A stretch of DNA of 64,000 nt from Sinohyriopsis cumingii (Eukaryota; Mollusca; Bivalvia; Unionida; Unionidae). Below the pieces are notes generated by a model. It ran no database searches, was not told the origin of the DNA, and was given only the letters and a program-made list of their open reading frames with translations. This document shows, in pieces, positions 1 through 7,353 of this stretch. A program made the translations under genes and the position numbers. How positions within the stretch are numbered: the first letter of the stretch is position 1; every line of letters begins with the position of its first letter. Location: positions 69,245,809 to 69,309,808 of the forward strand of contig CM068827.1 of NCBI GenBank assembly GCA_028554795.2, given 5' to 3'.

Positions 1-506
1 AACAATTCAGGACAAAATAAAATGGACAGGGTTTTACTCCCGTCAAATTTCATCGAGAAGCGACGAGCTGCTTTGTGGTATTCCATGGTGACACTTTTTC
101 TGACACTGTCCAAAGCTTTAAAAAGCACGCCATTAAACCTGGTGGCTATGGTGCTGACCAAATGTTGACCACTAAAATAATAGCCTGGGGGAATGAACAA
201 GTGATAGGTGGTGTGCTTTTGATTTCTTGTGCCAGGGGTTTTCTTGTCATATTTGCCATGGGTATCCAAGTGCTGTTGCACTTGCTCGTCATGAACTTCC
301 ATATCAAAAAAATTTTGATTCGGAAGGACATTGAGGACTTTGGTCGGGTGAATGATTTCTACCAAAGCCACTTCCCAATAGGCTTCGTGATCTAACTGGA
401 TGGCTTGAGGTAATTTGGCCGTGTAACAGCACAACGTGTTGATGGGAAACACCTCCATGGAACTGTCACTGGGTAAGGTTAAGTAAAATTGGTTTTGGTG
501 ACTCAT
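1..506 (-). CDS. Polinton structural protein (LPSxxS family), partial
   Basis: The minus strand is open for 168 codons from ATG at 506 to the left edge, so the gene is cut by the window. The N-terminus contains FYLTLPSDSSM, then FPINTL, then WEVALVEI. This pattern of LPS-x-x-S, a fP.N.l segment and W-E-V-A-L is a family that recurs in animal Polintons next to the integrase and is usually described only as uncharacterized or putative minor virion protein. I infer a capsid-associated role, without a firm assignment to the penton. It starts within the stop of the upstream membrane-protein gene through a 4-nt ATGA overlap (503-506), suggesting coupled expression. No break is visible in this part. 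Confidence 0.7.
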   Translation of the reverse strand, partial: MSHQNQFYLTLPSDSSMEVFPINTLCCYTAKLPQAIQLDHEAYWEVALVEIIHPTKVLNVLPNQNFFDMEVHDEQVQQHLDTHGKYDKKTPGTRNQKHTTYHLFIPPGYYFSGQHLVSTIATRFNGVLFKALDSVRKSVTMEYHKAARRFSMKFDGSKTLSILFCPEL

Positions 507-919
507 AATTCCAGAGTTCTGTGGCTGTCCGAGAGGTTACTGGACGTCAGAGGCGTGTCTCCGCCCAAAATGGGGTTCTGGTTGTGGTTGTTGTTGGAGT
601 GGTGACTGGCACTGGCACTGGACACAAGGTTCCCGTGGTTCCCGTTCGAAGTAAATTTCAGGGAGGGATTGGGAAGCAGGTAACCGATGCAACTGCTCAA
701 TAAAATGGTCCACAATTGTTTGTCTCCTTGTTGCAAACTCAAACTGGCAATGGCTGCCCAGATGACACAATACACCACGAAGATTTGGCAGAAAAAGACG
801 ATTTGCGTTTAAGGCACACGTTCTCCACACCACACCCACAAGGGTTGTTTTTGTAAATCTTGCACAGTAGAACTAGGTGAAGGAGTGGTCGACGTAGCTG
901 CGTCTGTGTGAAAGGGCAT
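503..919 (-). pseudogene. Small Polinton membrane protein, interrupted by TAA at 809-811
   Basis: Reading from ATG at 919, about 36 codons are open, then TAA at 809-811 interrupts, and the same frame continues to TGA at 503-505. The downstream part holds a hydrophobic segment followed by SLSLQQGDKQLW and a second hydrophobic stretch ending GYLLPNPSLK. The core LxLQQGDKxxW...LGYLxPxPxL recurs in short membrane proteins of animal Polintons. There is no ATG between the stop and the hydrophobic region, which argues for one gene with a premature stop. The Asn/Ser/His-rich C-terminus overlaps the next gene by ATGA. Function is unknown; a virion membrane or assembly protein is possible. Confidence 0.6.
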
Positions 920-924
920 GATGG

Positions 925-2034
925 TCACTTCTTTTTATAGTCGATGACTTGCGAAGCGTCGATCCAAGAATCAAAACTGGGTGGATATCCTTTCCAACGT
1001 ACTTTGACTTCTTTGACACGTCGTTTGCCCACTTTACGGGTTCTGCGTTCGAGAAAGCTTACGATGTCGTACAAGTCGTCTTCTTTTTTGGTGACACGTT
1101 GTAACTCGGGCAAATAAAACGTTCCTTTCAGAACTTCTCTGTTCATGTCTTCCAATTTATAGAAGGTAGGATGACGGCCATGCACTCGTCCAGTGACACG
1201 AAACAATTCGGTCGTCCAGTTAGGTAAGTAACCTTTGTCGAAAGTGCGTTTGGTTTTGCCAATGCGCACCCAATCTCCTACGGCCAACTCTCCACTTTTC
1301 TTGGGGACAGCCCTTGTCGGGGACGTACCAAACAGACGTTCAAACACCAACACTTCGTTGTCGGGAGTCACTTCTTGCGGGGCACGTCCGATGCTTCGAT
1401 GGTAAGATTGGTTGTACGCTTGCACCAGGTGCGGTAAGATGTCGATGTACTTCAGAGTGTGGTGATGCGTAAAATATTTCCACATGCGTTCTTTCAAAGT
1501 GCGTTGAAAACGTTCCACGATGCTGGCTTTGGTTTCGGGATTCTCGGTGGTAAAAAAATGAATGTCACGTTTCTTTAATTCTTTTTGGAAAGCTTGGTTC
1601 AGAAATTCGGTGCCTTTGTCCGTTTGCCATCGAAGAGGGTGACGACCACTTTGTTTCAACACCCGTTGCAGGGCTCGCACTAACTCGCTGCTCGATTTGG
1701 AAGTCAAGGGCACGATCCAGGCAAATTTGGAAAAGACGTCGATGACACAAAACAAATATTTGTAGCCACGATTGTAGCTGGCCAAATGAGTGACATCGGC
1801 TAAATCGGCTTGCCATTGATGAGCGATGCCTTCCACTCGGGTGCGACTTCTGGAAAACTTGCGTCGAATGGGTTTGTGTAAAGTGTAGGTAGCTTGTTCT
1901 TGTAACCATCGTTGCACGTGAGGTAAACGGAGACTTTTCAGTCGAGTTTTGGCAGCACGATACAATTTTTGAACTCCTGCGTAACCTGCAGGATGGGAGG
2001 GATCGTAGTAAACGCTGGCTAAGACTTCTTCCAT
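925..2034 (-). CDS. Polinton integrase with C-terminal chromodomain (DDE, retroviral type)
   Basis: This intact 369-residue protein inserts element DNA into the host chromosome. The rve catalytic triad is visible: D77 in WQADLADV, D139 in QTDKGTEF and E174 in SIVERFQ, with the 35-residue spacing typical of retroviral-like integrases. An N-terminal helical region precedes it. An SH3-like DNA-binding region follows around residues 245-315, and a chromodomain occupies about residues 322-369 (YDIVSFLE, VRWKGYPPSFDSW). Chromodomains in Polinton and Ty3 integrases are thought to steer integration to marked chromatin. The start at 2034 follows an A-rich tract. This is one of the few E1 genes without a break. 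It differs clearly from the E2 integrase, which has no chromodomain. Confidence 0.93.
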   Translation of the reverse strand: MEEVLASVYYDPSHPAGYAGVQKLYRAAKTRLKSLRLPHVQRWLQEQATYTLHKPIRRKFSRSRTRVEGIAHQWQADLADVTHLASYNRGYKYLFCVIDVFSKFAWIVPLTSKSSSELVRALQRVLKQSGRHPLRWQTDKGTEFLNQAFQKELKKRDIHFFTTENPETKASIVERFQRTLKERMWKYFTHHHTLKYIDILPHLVQAYNQSYHRSIGRAPQEVTPDNEVLVFERLFGTSPTRAVPKKSGELAVGDWVRIGKTKRTFDKGYLPNWTTELFRVTGRVHGRHPTFYKLEDMNREVLKGTFYLPELQRVTKKEDDLYDIVSFLERRTRKVGKRRVKEVKVRWKGYPPSFDSWIDASQVIDYKKK

Positions 2035-2055
2035 TTTTTTTTTTTGGTTGGTGTG

Positions 2056-2769
2056 TTAATAAGTCACCCACTCTTCGGTGATGCTACTTTGGGTGGGTCG
2101 AAAGGGTGGTTTGGAAACGGATTTACGTGTCCGATGGGCTACGGGAGTAGAAGTCGAAGGTAGTGGTGGTGGAGGTGGCAATGGAATGGCTTTGGTCTTC
2201 TTTTCTTTTTCCACTTCTGGTTTCCCTTCTTTCTTTTTCACTTCTGTCGAAGGAGGAGTGGACATCATCTTTTTAACCCAAGCTTTCATTTCTTCTCGTT
2301 GGGGTGTGGGGGACGGGGTCAACAAGGATGCTGCAATCTTACTCGAAATGGGAGCTGCTGACGGTGTTTGAAACACTTCTCGCATCTCTTCATCCTCAGG
2401 TCTTCGTGGGGTAGCATCTCTGGTGACCCCTGGGGATGGTAGTAGTAGTTGTGGTGGTGGTGGTGGTGATAGTGATGATGGTGCTGGACTTTTCATCAAG
2501 GTCTTAAAATCTTTCAGAGTGGGTAGAGCTGTTTCGTCTAAAGCTTTCTGGTGAAAGAGTTGCAGTCGTTGCAAGAGTTGACCGTACTTTTGCGATTTTT
2601 CTGTTTCGGACAAATCTTAGCGATCCATCAAGGACTGCAATTCGTGTTGTAACTGGGACATCTCGCTCAAATGGGGATTGGGAGGTAAATGCGGGGTGCG
2701 TTGTTCTTGCCAACGATGGTATTCCATCCATCGTTTGTAAGGCACTAAAGCTAGTTTTCGTCCTTCCAT
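2056..2769 (-). pseudogene. Polinton proline-rich protein, in-frame TAA at 2617-2619
   Basis: The frame from ATG at 2769 runs 50 codons to TAA at 2617-2619 and then continues open for 187 codons to 2056. The first part reads MEGRKLALVPYKRWM, a KxxLVPYxxW opening seen in small Polinton proteins of unknown role. The rest is low complexity, with polyproline runs, TP and SP dipeptides and Lys/Glu stretches, suggesting a disordered, possibly phosphorylated virion or core protein. The downstream part lacks an early ATG, so I treat both as one broken gene. A TATA-like box at 2813-2823 lies 44-54 bp upstream of the ATG. It is unrelated to any enzyme I know. Confidence 0.55.
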
Positions 2770-2812
2770 GGGGTTGTCAGGGGTCGATTCTGAGATCTTG
2801 GGACTTCCGAGT

Positions 2813-2823
2813 GCCTTTTTATC
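2813..2823 (-). promoter_or_regulatory. TATA-like box for the proline-rich gene
   Basis: Minus-strand GATAAAAAGGC lies 44-54 bp before the ATG at 2769, the same spacing as other E1 genes. It is one base off a canonical TATA. Confidence 0.4.
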
Positions 2824-3205
2824 TTGCTCCCACCAGTCCTCCCAACATGGTTCCCAAGACTCCTTTCAGCAAGGGACCTAACAAGAGGGGTAAAATGCCT
2901 CCACGTTGGACCAACATCTTCTTCTTTTGACGAATCGGAATTTTCTTTTGAACCATTTGGCGAAGAACGTGACGATGTTTGCTTAAGCATTGTTTCTAGT
3001 GTTTGGACAAAGGGATCGTGCCTTTCAAGACGTTCAAACAATATTCGCACACGGTATCGATGACCTCTTTGGAGGCCGATTGAATGAGTTTTTTTCGTAG
3101 AGGTGGAGAAGCTTTGGACAGGACATATAACATGTCCCCATGTTTGACTAAACGTGGTGGTAGTCCTTTCCTTTTCTTTCCGTGGGGTTTTCTGGAGGGT
3201 GACAT
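2819..3205 (-). pseudogene. Polinton small basic protein X2, in-frame TAG at 2996-2998
   Basis: From ATG at 3205 the frame reads 69 codons, hits TAG at 2996-2998, and continues open to TAA at 2819. The pattern LYVLSKASPPLRKKLI, then CEYCLNVLKG, then basic residues, KKKML and a Gly/Leu-rich tail (GGILPLLL) matches a family abundant in animal Polintons: helical Leu/Ala-rich N-terminus, a CxxCxxNxLxG-like core and a hydrophobic Gly-rich end. It is probably a small virion or core protein; biochemical function is unknown. The stop falls between two conserved parts, so it is most simply a nonsense mutation. A TATA box sits at 3260-3270. It is paralogous to the following upstream gene. Confidence 0.6.
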
Positions 3206-3259
3206 CTTTGAGTCTTCAGGAGCACCAAAAAACACTGATACCCCCGACTTGGTCACAGG

Positions 3260-3270
3260 CCTTTTTTATA
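3260..3270 (-). promoter_or_regulatory. TATA box for X2
   Basis: Minus-strand TATAAAAAAGG lies 55-65 bp upstream of the ATG at 3205. Confidence 0.5.
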
Positions 3271-4213
3271 CTGGAACGCGTCGCCACTGATTGTCTTTAC
3301 GTCGTATCAGTTTGAGGACAGGCATGACACATCGTGCAGGGGTACGCAACGGACTAAATCGAGCCAGTTCTTGCTTGGACAAATCCAGTAAACTTTGTAA
3401 CATGCCCGATCTTTCTTGGACTTTGATTTTGGGAGAAGGTACTTTGTCAGCAGCAGCCACTGTCACTAAATTGGAGGGTCCTGCCACTGGGGAAGTTCTT
3501 TTTGGGGTCATCAACGGAGAAGTTCTTGGTGTGATCGACGTCTCCAAGTACTCTTCAGGTGTTGGTGTCATCAACGGAGAAGTGGATGAACGTGAGGCTG
3601 CCGGAGACGCAGTCACCGCCGTGGCAGGTCGTGGTTTGCGAGTGTAAAATTGCGTCCTGGCCGAAGAAGTGCCTCTCTTGCGACTAGTTTTCTTCTGTGG
3701 ACTTTTCTTTTTCTGGGGACTTTTTCTCTGTTTCTTTTTTTGGGGGCTTCTTTTCTTTTTCCGGGGTGGTGTCTGGTAAGAGGAGGGTCCCGCCACTGGA
3801 GAAGTTCTTCTTGGGGACCTGGTCTTTTTCTTCTTGGGGCTTCGTTGGACTTTTGTCTTGGGGATAACTTTGGGGGCATTAGGATCCCATCTTAAGAGAG
3901 AGCGAATGATGACCCCTCCTAGAGTACCGCTCCCTCCAGGTTTCAAAATGATTTGTTTTTTGGTTTGAGTGTCGATGCGGGGATCGGCCAGTTGGGTCAA
4001 AGCGACTTTGTTTCGATCAAAAAAGCGTTTGGTTTGATGAGGAATCTGAATGATCCCTTGGAGTAATTGACGTGCCGTCACCGTGAACCATCGTAAGACT
4101 TCTTTGAGACTAGCTTCTAAGACACGAGCTCGTATTTGTGGATTTTTTTCTCGACTGATGCCATACAAGGCACGAATCAATTTGACGGGAAGATGCGACT
4201 GATCGGACGTCAT
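3266..4213 (-). CDS. Polinton basic protein X1 with Lys/Ser-Pro-rich C-terminal extension
   Basis: This open 315-residue protein is unbroken. Residues 1-110 follow the same pattern as neighbour X2: LIRALYGISREKN, ARQLLQGIIQIP, KKQIILKPGGSG and a short hydrophobic segment, so the pair looks like an old tandem duplication. From about residue 118 it becomes extremely basic, with repeated SPKKK/SPQKKK motifs and duplicated RTSPVAGPS and TSPLMTP blocks, as in a histone-tail-like or protamine-like DNA-condensing protein. I infer a core protein that packs DNA in the particle, by analogy to adenovirus core proteins; no sequence homology to those is claimed. The ATG follows a TATA box at 4249-4260. 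Confidence 0.6.
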   Translation of the reverse strand: MTSDQSHLPVKLIRALYGISREKNPQIRARVLEASLKEVLRWFTVTARQLLQGIIQIPHQTKRFFDRNKVALTQLADPRIDTQTKKQIILKPGGSGTLGGVIIRSLLRWDPNAPKVIPKTKVQRSPKKKKTRSPRRTSPVAGPSSYQTPPRKKKRSPQKKKQRKSPQKKKSPQKKTSRKRGTSSARTQFYTRKPRPATAVTASPAASRSSTSPLMTPTPEEYLETSITPRTSPLMTPKRTSPVAGPSNLVTVAAADKVPSPKIKVQERSGMLQSLLDLSKQELARFSPLRTPARCVMPVLKLIRRKDNQWRRVPV

Positions 4214-4248
4214 GTTGACGTTGTGTGAGACAGACGAAAAGGGTCTGA

Positions 4249-4260
4249 GGTTTTTATAGA
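4249..4260 (-). promoter_or_regulatory. TATA box for X1
   Basis: Minus-strand TCTATAAAAACC lies 36-47 bp upstream of the ATG at 4213. Confidence 0.5.
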
Positions 4261-4263
4261 TTT

Positions 4264-5006
4264 TTATTGTGGAGTGAAATTAAGTCGAAGACGGAGACGT
4301 GTACAGAACAGGCCCTCCGTCTTGGCCCCAGTGATGAAACAAGTGGGTACGAAATCGCAAATCCTCGGGATCGTATGTTTCAAATCGACGAGTAAATAGG
4401 CGTGTGGCGTTTGAGTAGCATCGTCGTACGCCTGAGTCAGCCAAGGCGTTCCTAATTGTTTGGCTAAGACTTGCACTTGCGATTTATCTCGAGGGCTTTT
4501 AAACAAGACCACGTAATGCGCATTGAGACTGATGGTGCGATGGGCTTTACTTTGTTGAAACAAATTTTGAGTGATGTAAACGACACTGGCATTACGGTGA
4601 TGCCCTTTGCGCGTGAACCACAGTTTAATTTCTTCTTCGTCTTCTCCTAACATGTCGTCAAAAATGACCAAATGGGATTGACGGGAGTCAGAGACGATGC
4701 CGTCGTCTTCTTTAGGAATGCCTTCCACAAACACGATGGAATCGCCTTGACTTTCTCGCAAGAGGCTGTACGCCGATTGCCACTCTTTGTAACACCACAC
4801 GATCCGCTGAGGTGACCGATCGATCAATGATGTTTATGTTCGATCAAACGTTTGACGAATTCGGTTTTGCCTGAACCGCTAGGTCCAGCAATGAGCATGT
4901 TAAAGGGATGGCGAAGATACAAAGCCTCCCAACTGGCACGATCTAAGTGTTCGTCGATGACTTTGACAGTAGAGGAAGAGGGAGCAGAGACAGCAGAGGT
5001 AGCCAT
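4264..5006 (-). pseudogene. Genome-packaging ATPase (FtsK/HerA type), frameshifted near 4825
   Basis: The N-terminal part from ATG at 5006 contains the Walker A motif GPSGSGKT, then ends at TGA at 4824. The remainder lies in another frame from about 4827 to 4264 and contains Walker B (HLVIFDDML), YITQNLF and a C-terminal region typical of A32-like ATPases. The second part has no ATG near its beginning, and the two reading frames abut exactly, so one nucleotide has been lost around 4820-4830. In intact Polintons this enzyme pumps DNA into the capsid. A TATA box lies at 5051-5060. E2 carries its own intact, divergent homologue. Confidence 0.85.
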
Positions 5007-5050
5007 AGTGTTAGGAATGTCACTTGTGACACGAAAACAAACAAGACGAG

Positions 5051-5060
5051 AGTTTATATA
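5051..5060 (-). promoter_or_regulatory. TATA box for the E1 packaging ATPase
   Basis: Minus-strand TATATAAACT lies 45-54 bp upstream of the ATG at 5006. Confidence 0.5.
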
Positions 5061-5088
5061 CTTTTTCAGAACACGTTTATTGAATGTT

Positions 5089-5373
5089 TTAAACATGAAT
5101 ACGAAAGACAAAAATACATAAAAGCCAAAGGCTTAAGTACAAGGATAAAAGGCACATGATAACCATTAACGTGGAATAAACACAAGTGTCTGTACAACAT
5201 GTTTTGGGTAAAGTTCTGACCAGTTCTATAGGGGGTAAGGTCACACAAGTGTCCTCCCGAAAGGGTCTTTCAGGCCTGTCCACGACAGTCCTGTCCTGGG
5301 TGACGGGTTCTTCTGGCACCGTCACTAACACTGGTTGAAAAGTAACTTTTTTCCTTGAACAAATCTCGTGCAT
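5089..5373 (-). CDS. Small protein with C-terminal transmembrane segment, unknown
   Basis: The 94-residue frame starts with ATG at 5373. Residues 1-65 are polar with several Cys and Pro; the last 28 residues (STLMVIMCLLSLYLSLW onwards) form a strong hydrophobic helix, so a tail-anchored membrane protein is plausible. It overlaps in another frame the end of the decayed gene at 5270-5809; it could be the displaced C-terminus of that gene after a frameshift instead of a separate gene. I know no family for it. Confidence 0.35.
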   Translation of the reverse strand: MHEICSRKKVTFQPVLVTVPEEPVTQDRTVVDRPERPFREDTCVTLPPIELVRTLPKTCCTDTCVYSTLMVIMCLLSLYLSLWLLCIFVFRIHV

Positions 5374-5809
5374 ACTGGGTCACTTCTTGGGTCCAAGCCT
5401 CAAAATCTCATTCTTTCCAAGCACGGACATCTGTCCAATGGGGGTGTAAGTCACAAGCTACACACACATCGTCATATACGTCTTGGGTAGTAAAAGTTGA
5501 CGAATCTTTTTTTCCCGTAGAGGTCGAGAAGTATCCAGATGAAAACGTAAGGCTTTGTGCAAAAGGAGTCTTTCGTGACCATTTAAGGACATGGTGGTGT
5601 GGTAAGTACTGATCGTAATGAGTCCACAAGGAATCGGCTGGTAAACGAAATCCTAGAAAACAAGTCACTAAGACACACACCACTTGTCGACCCAAATTGA
5701 ATGGATACAGTTCTTGTAATAATCGATGGTAATGATCCACGGTTTGAATATGGTCATTGAGTTCCTTCCACGGAATCTATTCAATCACTTGTGACATAAG
5801 CCGTGGCAT
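5270..5809 (-). pseudogene. Unknown E1 gene, stops at 5777 (TAG) and 5408 (TGA)
   Basis: The frame from ATG at 5809 is open for 180 codons apart from TAG at 5777-5779 and TGA at 5408-5410. The visible parts include HYHRLLQELYPFNLG, a hydrophobic stretch, DDVCVACDLHPHW and FEAWTQEV. I do not recognise the family. The segment lies in the run of probable early or accessory genes between the ATPase and the BIR gene, where breaks are denser than elsewhere in E1, consistent with genes that were the first to lose constraint. Confidence 0.4.
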
Positions 5810-6675
5810 GGATTCCTGTTCTTATGCTCTCTTTTTTTTCGGAAGTAATACACGTACATTCTACCCAGACATCTTCGTTCTCCAGTAGGAAATCTAGAAT
5901 ACTGTAACCTACAGTTCAAAGTTCGATTAGAAGTTTTCTCTTCTACTAAGCAGATTCCACGTAACATATGTTGGTAATCCTTTAACTCGTCTTCCTCAAT
6001 GCGTTGCTCTAGGTGAATCTCGAAGTAACCAAAATGATGAACATTTCGTTCATTCACTAACTCACTAACAAGGTCTGATCACTGAAACAATTTATGACGA
6101 ATCAGTTCTCTTATACCATTCAGGTACCAGTGGTTAAAGATCTGGTGACGTAACGGATGCAATTGTTCTTTACGTTTCACTTGTATTTTGACCAGCTCTC
6201 GGTAAATGCGTTCTCTCAACTCCACAGGCAAAGCACGAATGTTCTCTTGTAAAGTATCCATGAATAGGTCAGTCCGTACAATTCACAATCTTCTCCTAAA
6301 GCAAAAGTAATCCACATAGTGAGTAATTTTTGGCCACTGCCATGCAGGGTAACGTCCAAGAATGTCACTGAACTCTTTTGATGTAAACGGTCTAGAGTAA
6401 TACAATAGGACGAATGCACACTTGACCCAAAGAAATCTAACACACTGGTTGACTTTTTTCACTTTTCTCTTGTGAATTTCTCGGCACAAAAGTTCTACAG
6501 TCACCCATTGAGATTTCACTCTGGAAAGTCCCTGCCAAACATCCTTGTAAATCTTCTCTTACAGTTCTTTAGGCAATGATTCAATATCGTTTTTGAAATG
6601 AAGTTTAAATACTGGTCTCGTTGATGTCCAACATTTGACTCCTAGCCAAACTGGTTTCTTCTTCGTCAACGACAT
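5785..6675 (-). pseudogene. Decayed E1 gene with two F-box-like LPxEL motifs, three in-frame stops
   Basis: A single frame of 297 codons from ATG at 6675 to TGA at 5785 is broken by TAA at 6559-6561, TGA at 6283-6285 and TGA at 6079-6081. Two segments share the pattern IESLPKEL...EKIYKD and IRALPVELRERIYREL, which resembles the start of an F-box (LPxELxxxIxxxL). Between and after them are Trp/Tyr-rich and basic segments that I cannot assign. If the resemblance is real, the intact protein could have recruited a host SCF ubiquitin ligase, as several large DNA viruses do; this is inference from short motifs only. Confidence 0.4.
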
Positions 6676-6686
6676 GGTAAGTTACT

Positions 6687-7058
6687 TTAATGTCTCGGTC
6701 CCACTAAGGGTAAGTAATGACAATTCGGTGACCATAGAGCATGTTCTACGTAGGCCGAATCTTGCGGTTCCCAGTGGTGAAGTGACACACCGCAACTGAA
6801 GCACTTGACTTTATCTCCTTCGCCCAAGTAGAAAAATCCAGCTCTGGCTAATTCTTCGGGGGTCGGGCCTCCCAGATACTTAGGCCATTTTCCTTTGAAC
6901 GATTGAAGACGATTTTCAAAGTCGCAGTATTCCGACAAACGCACAGGAAACGAATATTCGTCTTTCACAGATTCGTTTGGATGAGGGTGGGTGACATGGA
7001 CAGGAGTTTGCTCAGAGCTGGATGACATCCGTAGGGGGGTAGACGTGAAGGTGAACAT
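6687..7058 (-). CDS. BIR-domain protein (IAP-like, probable apoptosis inhibitor)
   Basis: The intact 123-residue protein has a disordered N-terminus of about 40 residues and one BIR domain at about 48-118. Diagnostic parts are visible: RLQSFKGKWP at the start, ARAGFFYLGEGDKVKCFSCG, then LHHWEP, EHALWSPNC. The zinc ligands fit C-x2-C-x16-H-x6-C. BIR domains of IAP proteins bind caspases or IAP antagonists; viral single-BIR proteins can block apoptosis of infected cells. There is no RING domain. Anti-apoptotic genes are known accessories of adintoviruses, and capture from the host is the likely origin. Unlike neighbouring accessory genes it carries no stop. Confidence 0.88.
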   Translation of the reverse strand: MFTFTSTPLRMSSSSEQTPVHVTHPHPNESVKDEYSFPVRLSEYCDFENRLQSFKGKWPKYLGGPTPEELARAGFFYLGEGDKVKCFSCGVSLHHWEPQDSAYVEHALWSPNCHYLPLVGPRH

Positions 7059-7321
7059 TTGCTCTTAAAACGAAACCCAGTAAAATGTCCAAGAGGACGA
7101 GCGGCATCGCTTTCGCATCCCTCAGGTCTGACAAGCACAGCATCCCTTTCCATGATAGGGGTAGTGAGAACAAAGTTCCCATGATGCTTTACGGCATCGC
7201 TAAGGTCACAACGTACAGCATCGTACCCATCGCAAGGCTCACAATCGCATTCCACTTCAGAAGTCCCACACTTGAAGTGTACCTGTCTGAAGTTGTTCTG
7301 TGTTTCTCTGAAAGTATTCAT
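6965..7321 (-). CDS. Small Cys/Asp-rich protein of unknown function, uncertain
   Basis: An open frame begins with ATG at 7321, 54 bp after a good TATA box, and runs 118 codons. Its first part holds several cysteines (FKCGTSEVECDCEPCDGYD). The 3' third overlaps the 5' end of the BIR gene in another frame, where the sequence looks less protein-like, so the true C-terminus may be lost. No family recognised. The promoter position is the main support for it being a gene. Confidence 0.35.
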   Translation of the reverse strand: MNTFRETQNNFRQVHFKCGTSEVECDCEPCDGYDAVRCDLSDAVKHHGNFVLTTPIMERDAVLVRPEGCESDAARPLGHFTGFRFKSKCSPSRLPPYGCHPALSKLLSMSPTLIQTNL

Positions 7322-7353
7322 CTTGTTCGCTTGGTCTTGGTAGTCACAATGAG

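Noticed and set aside
75..395. Plus-strand 106-aa frame at the left edge
   Set aside because: It is the antisense of the open structural-protein gene on the minus strand.
931..940. TATA box for the E1 membrane protein
   Set aside because: CTATAAAAAG lies only about 12 bp before the ATG and encodes the integrase C-terminus; spacing is wrong for a promoter of that start.
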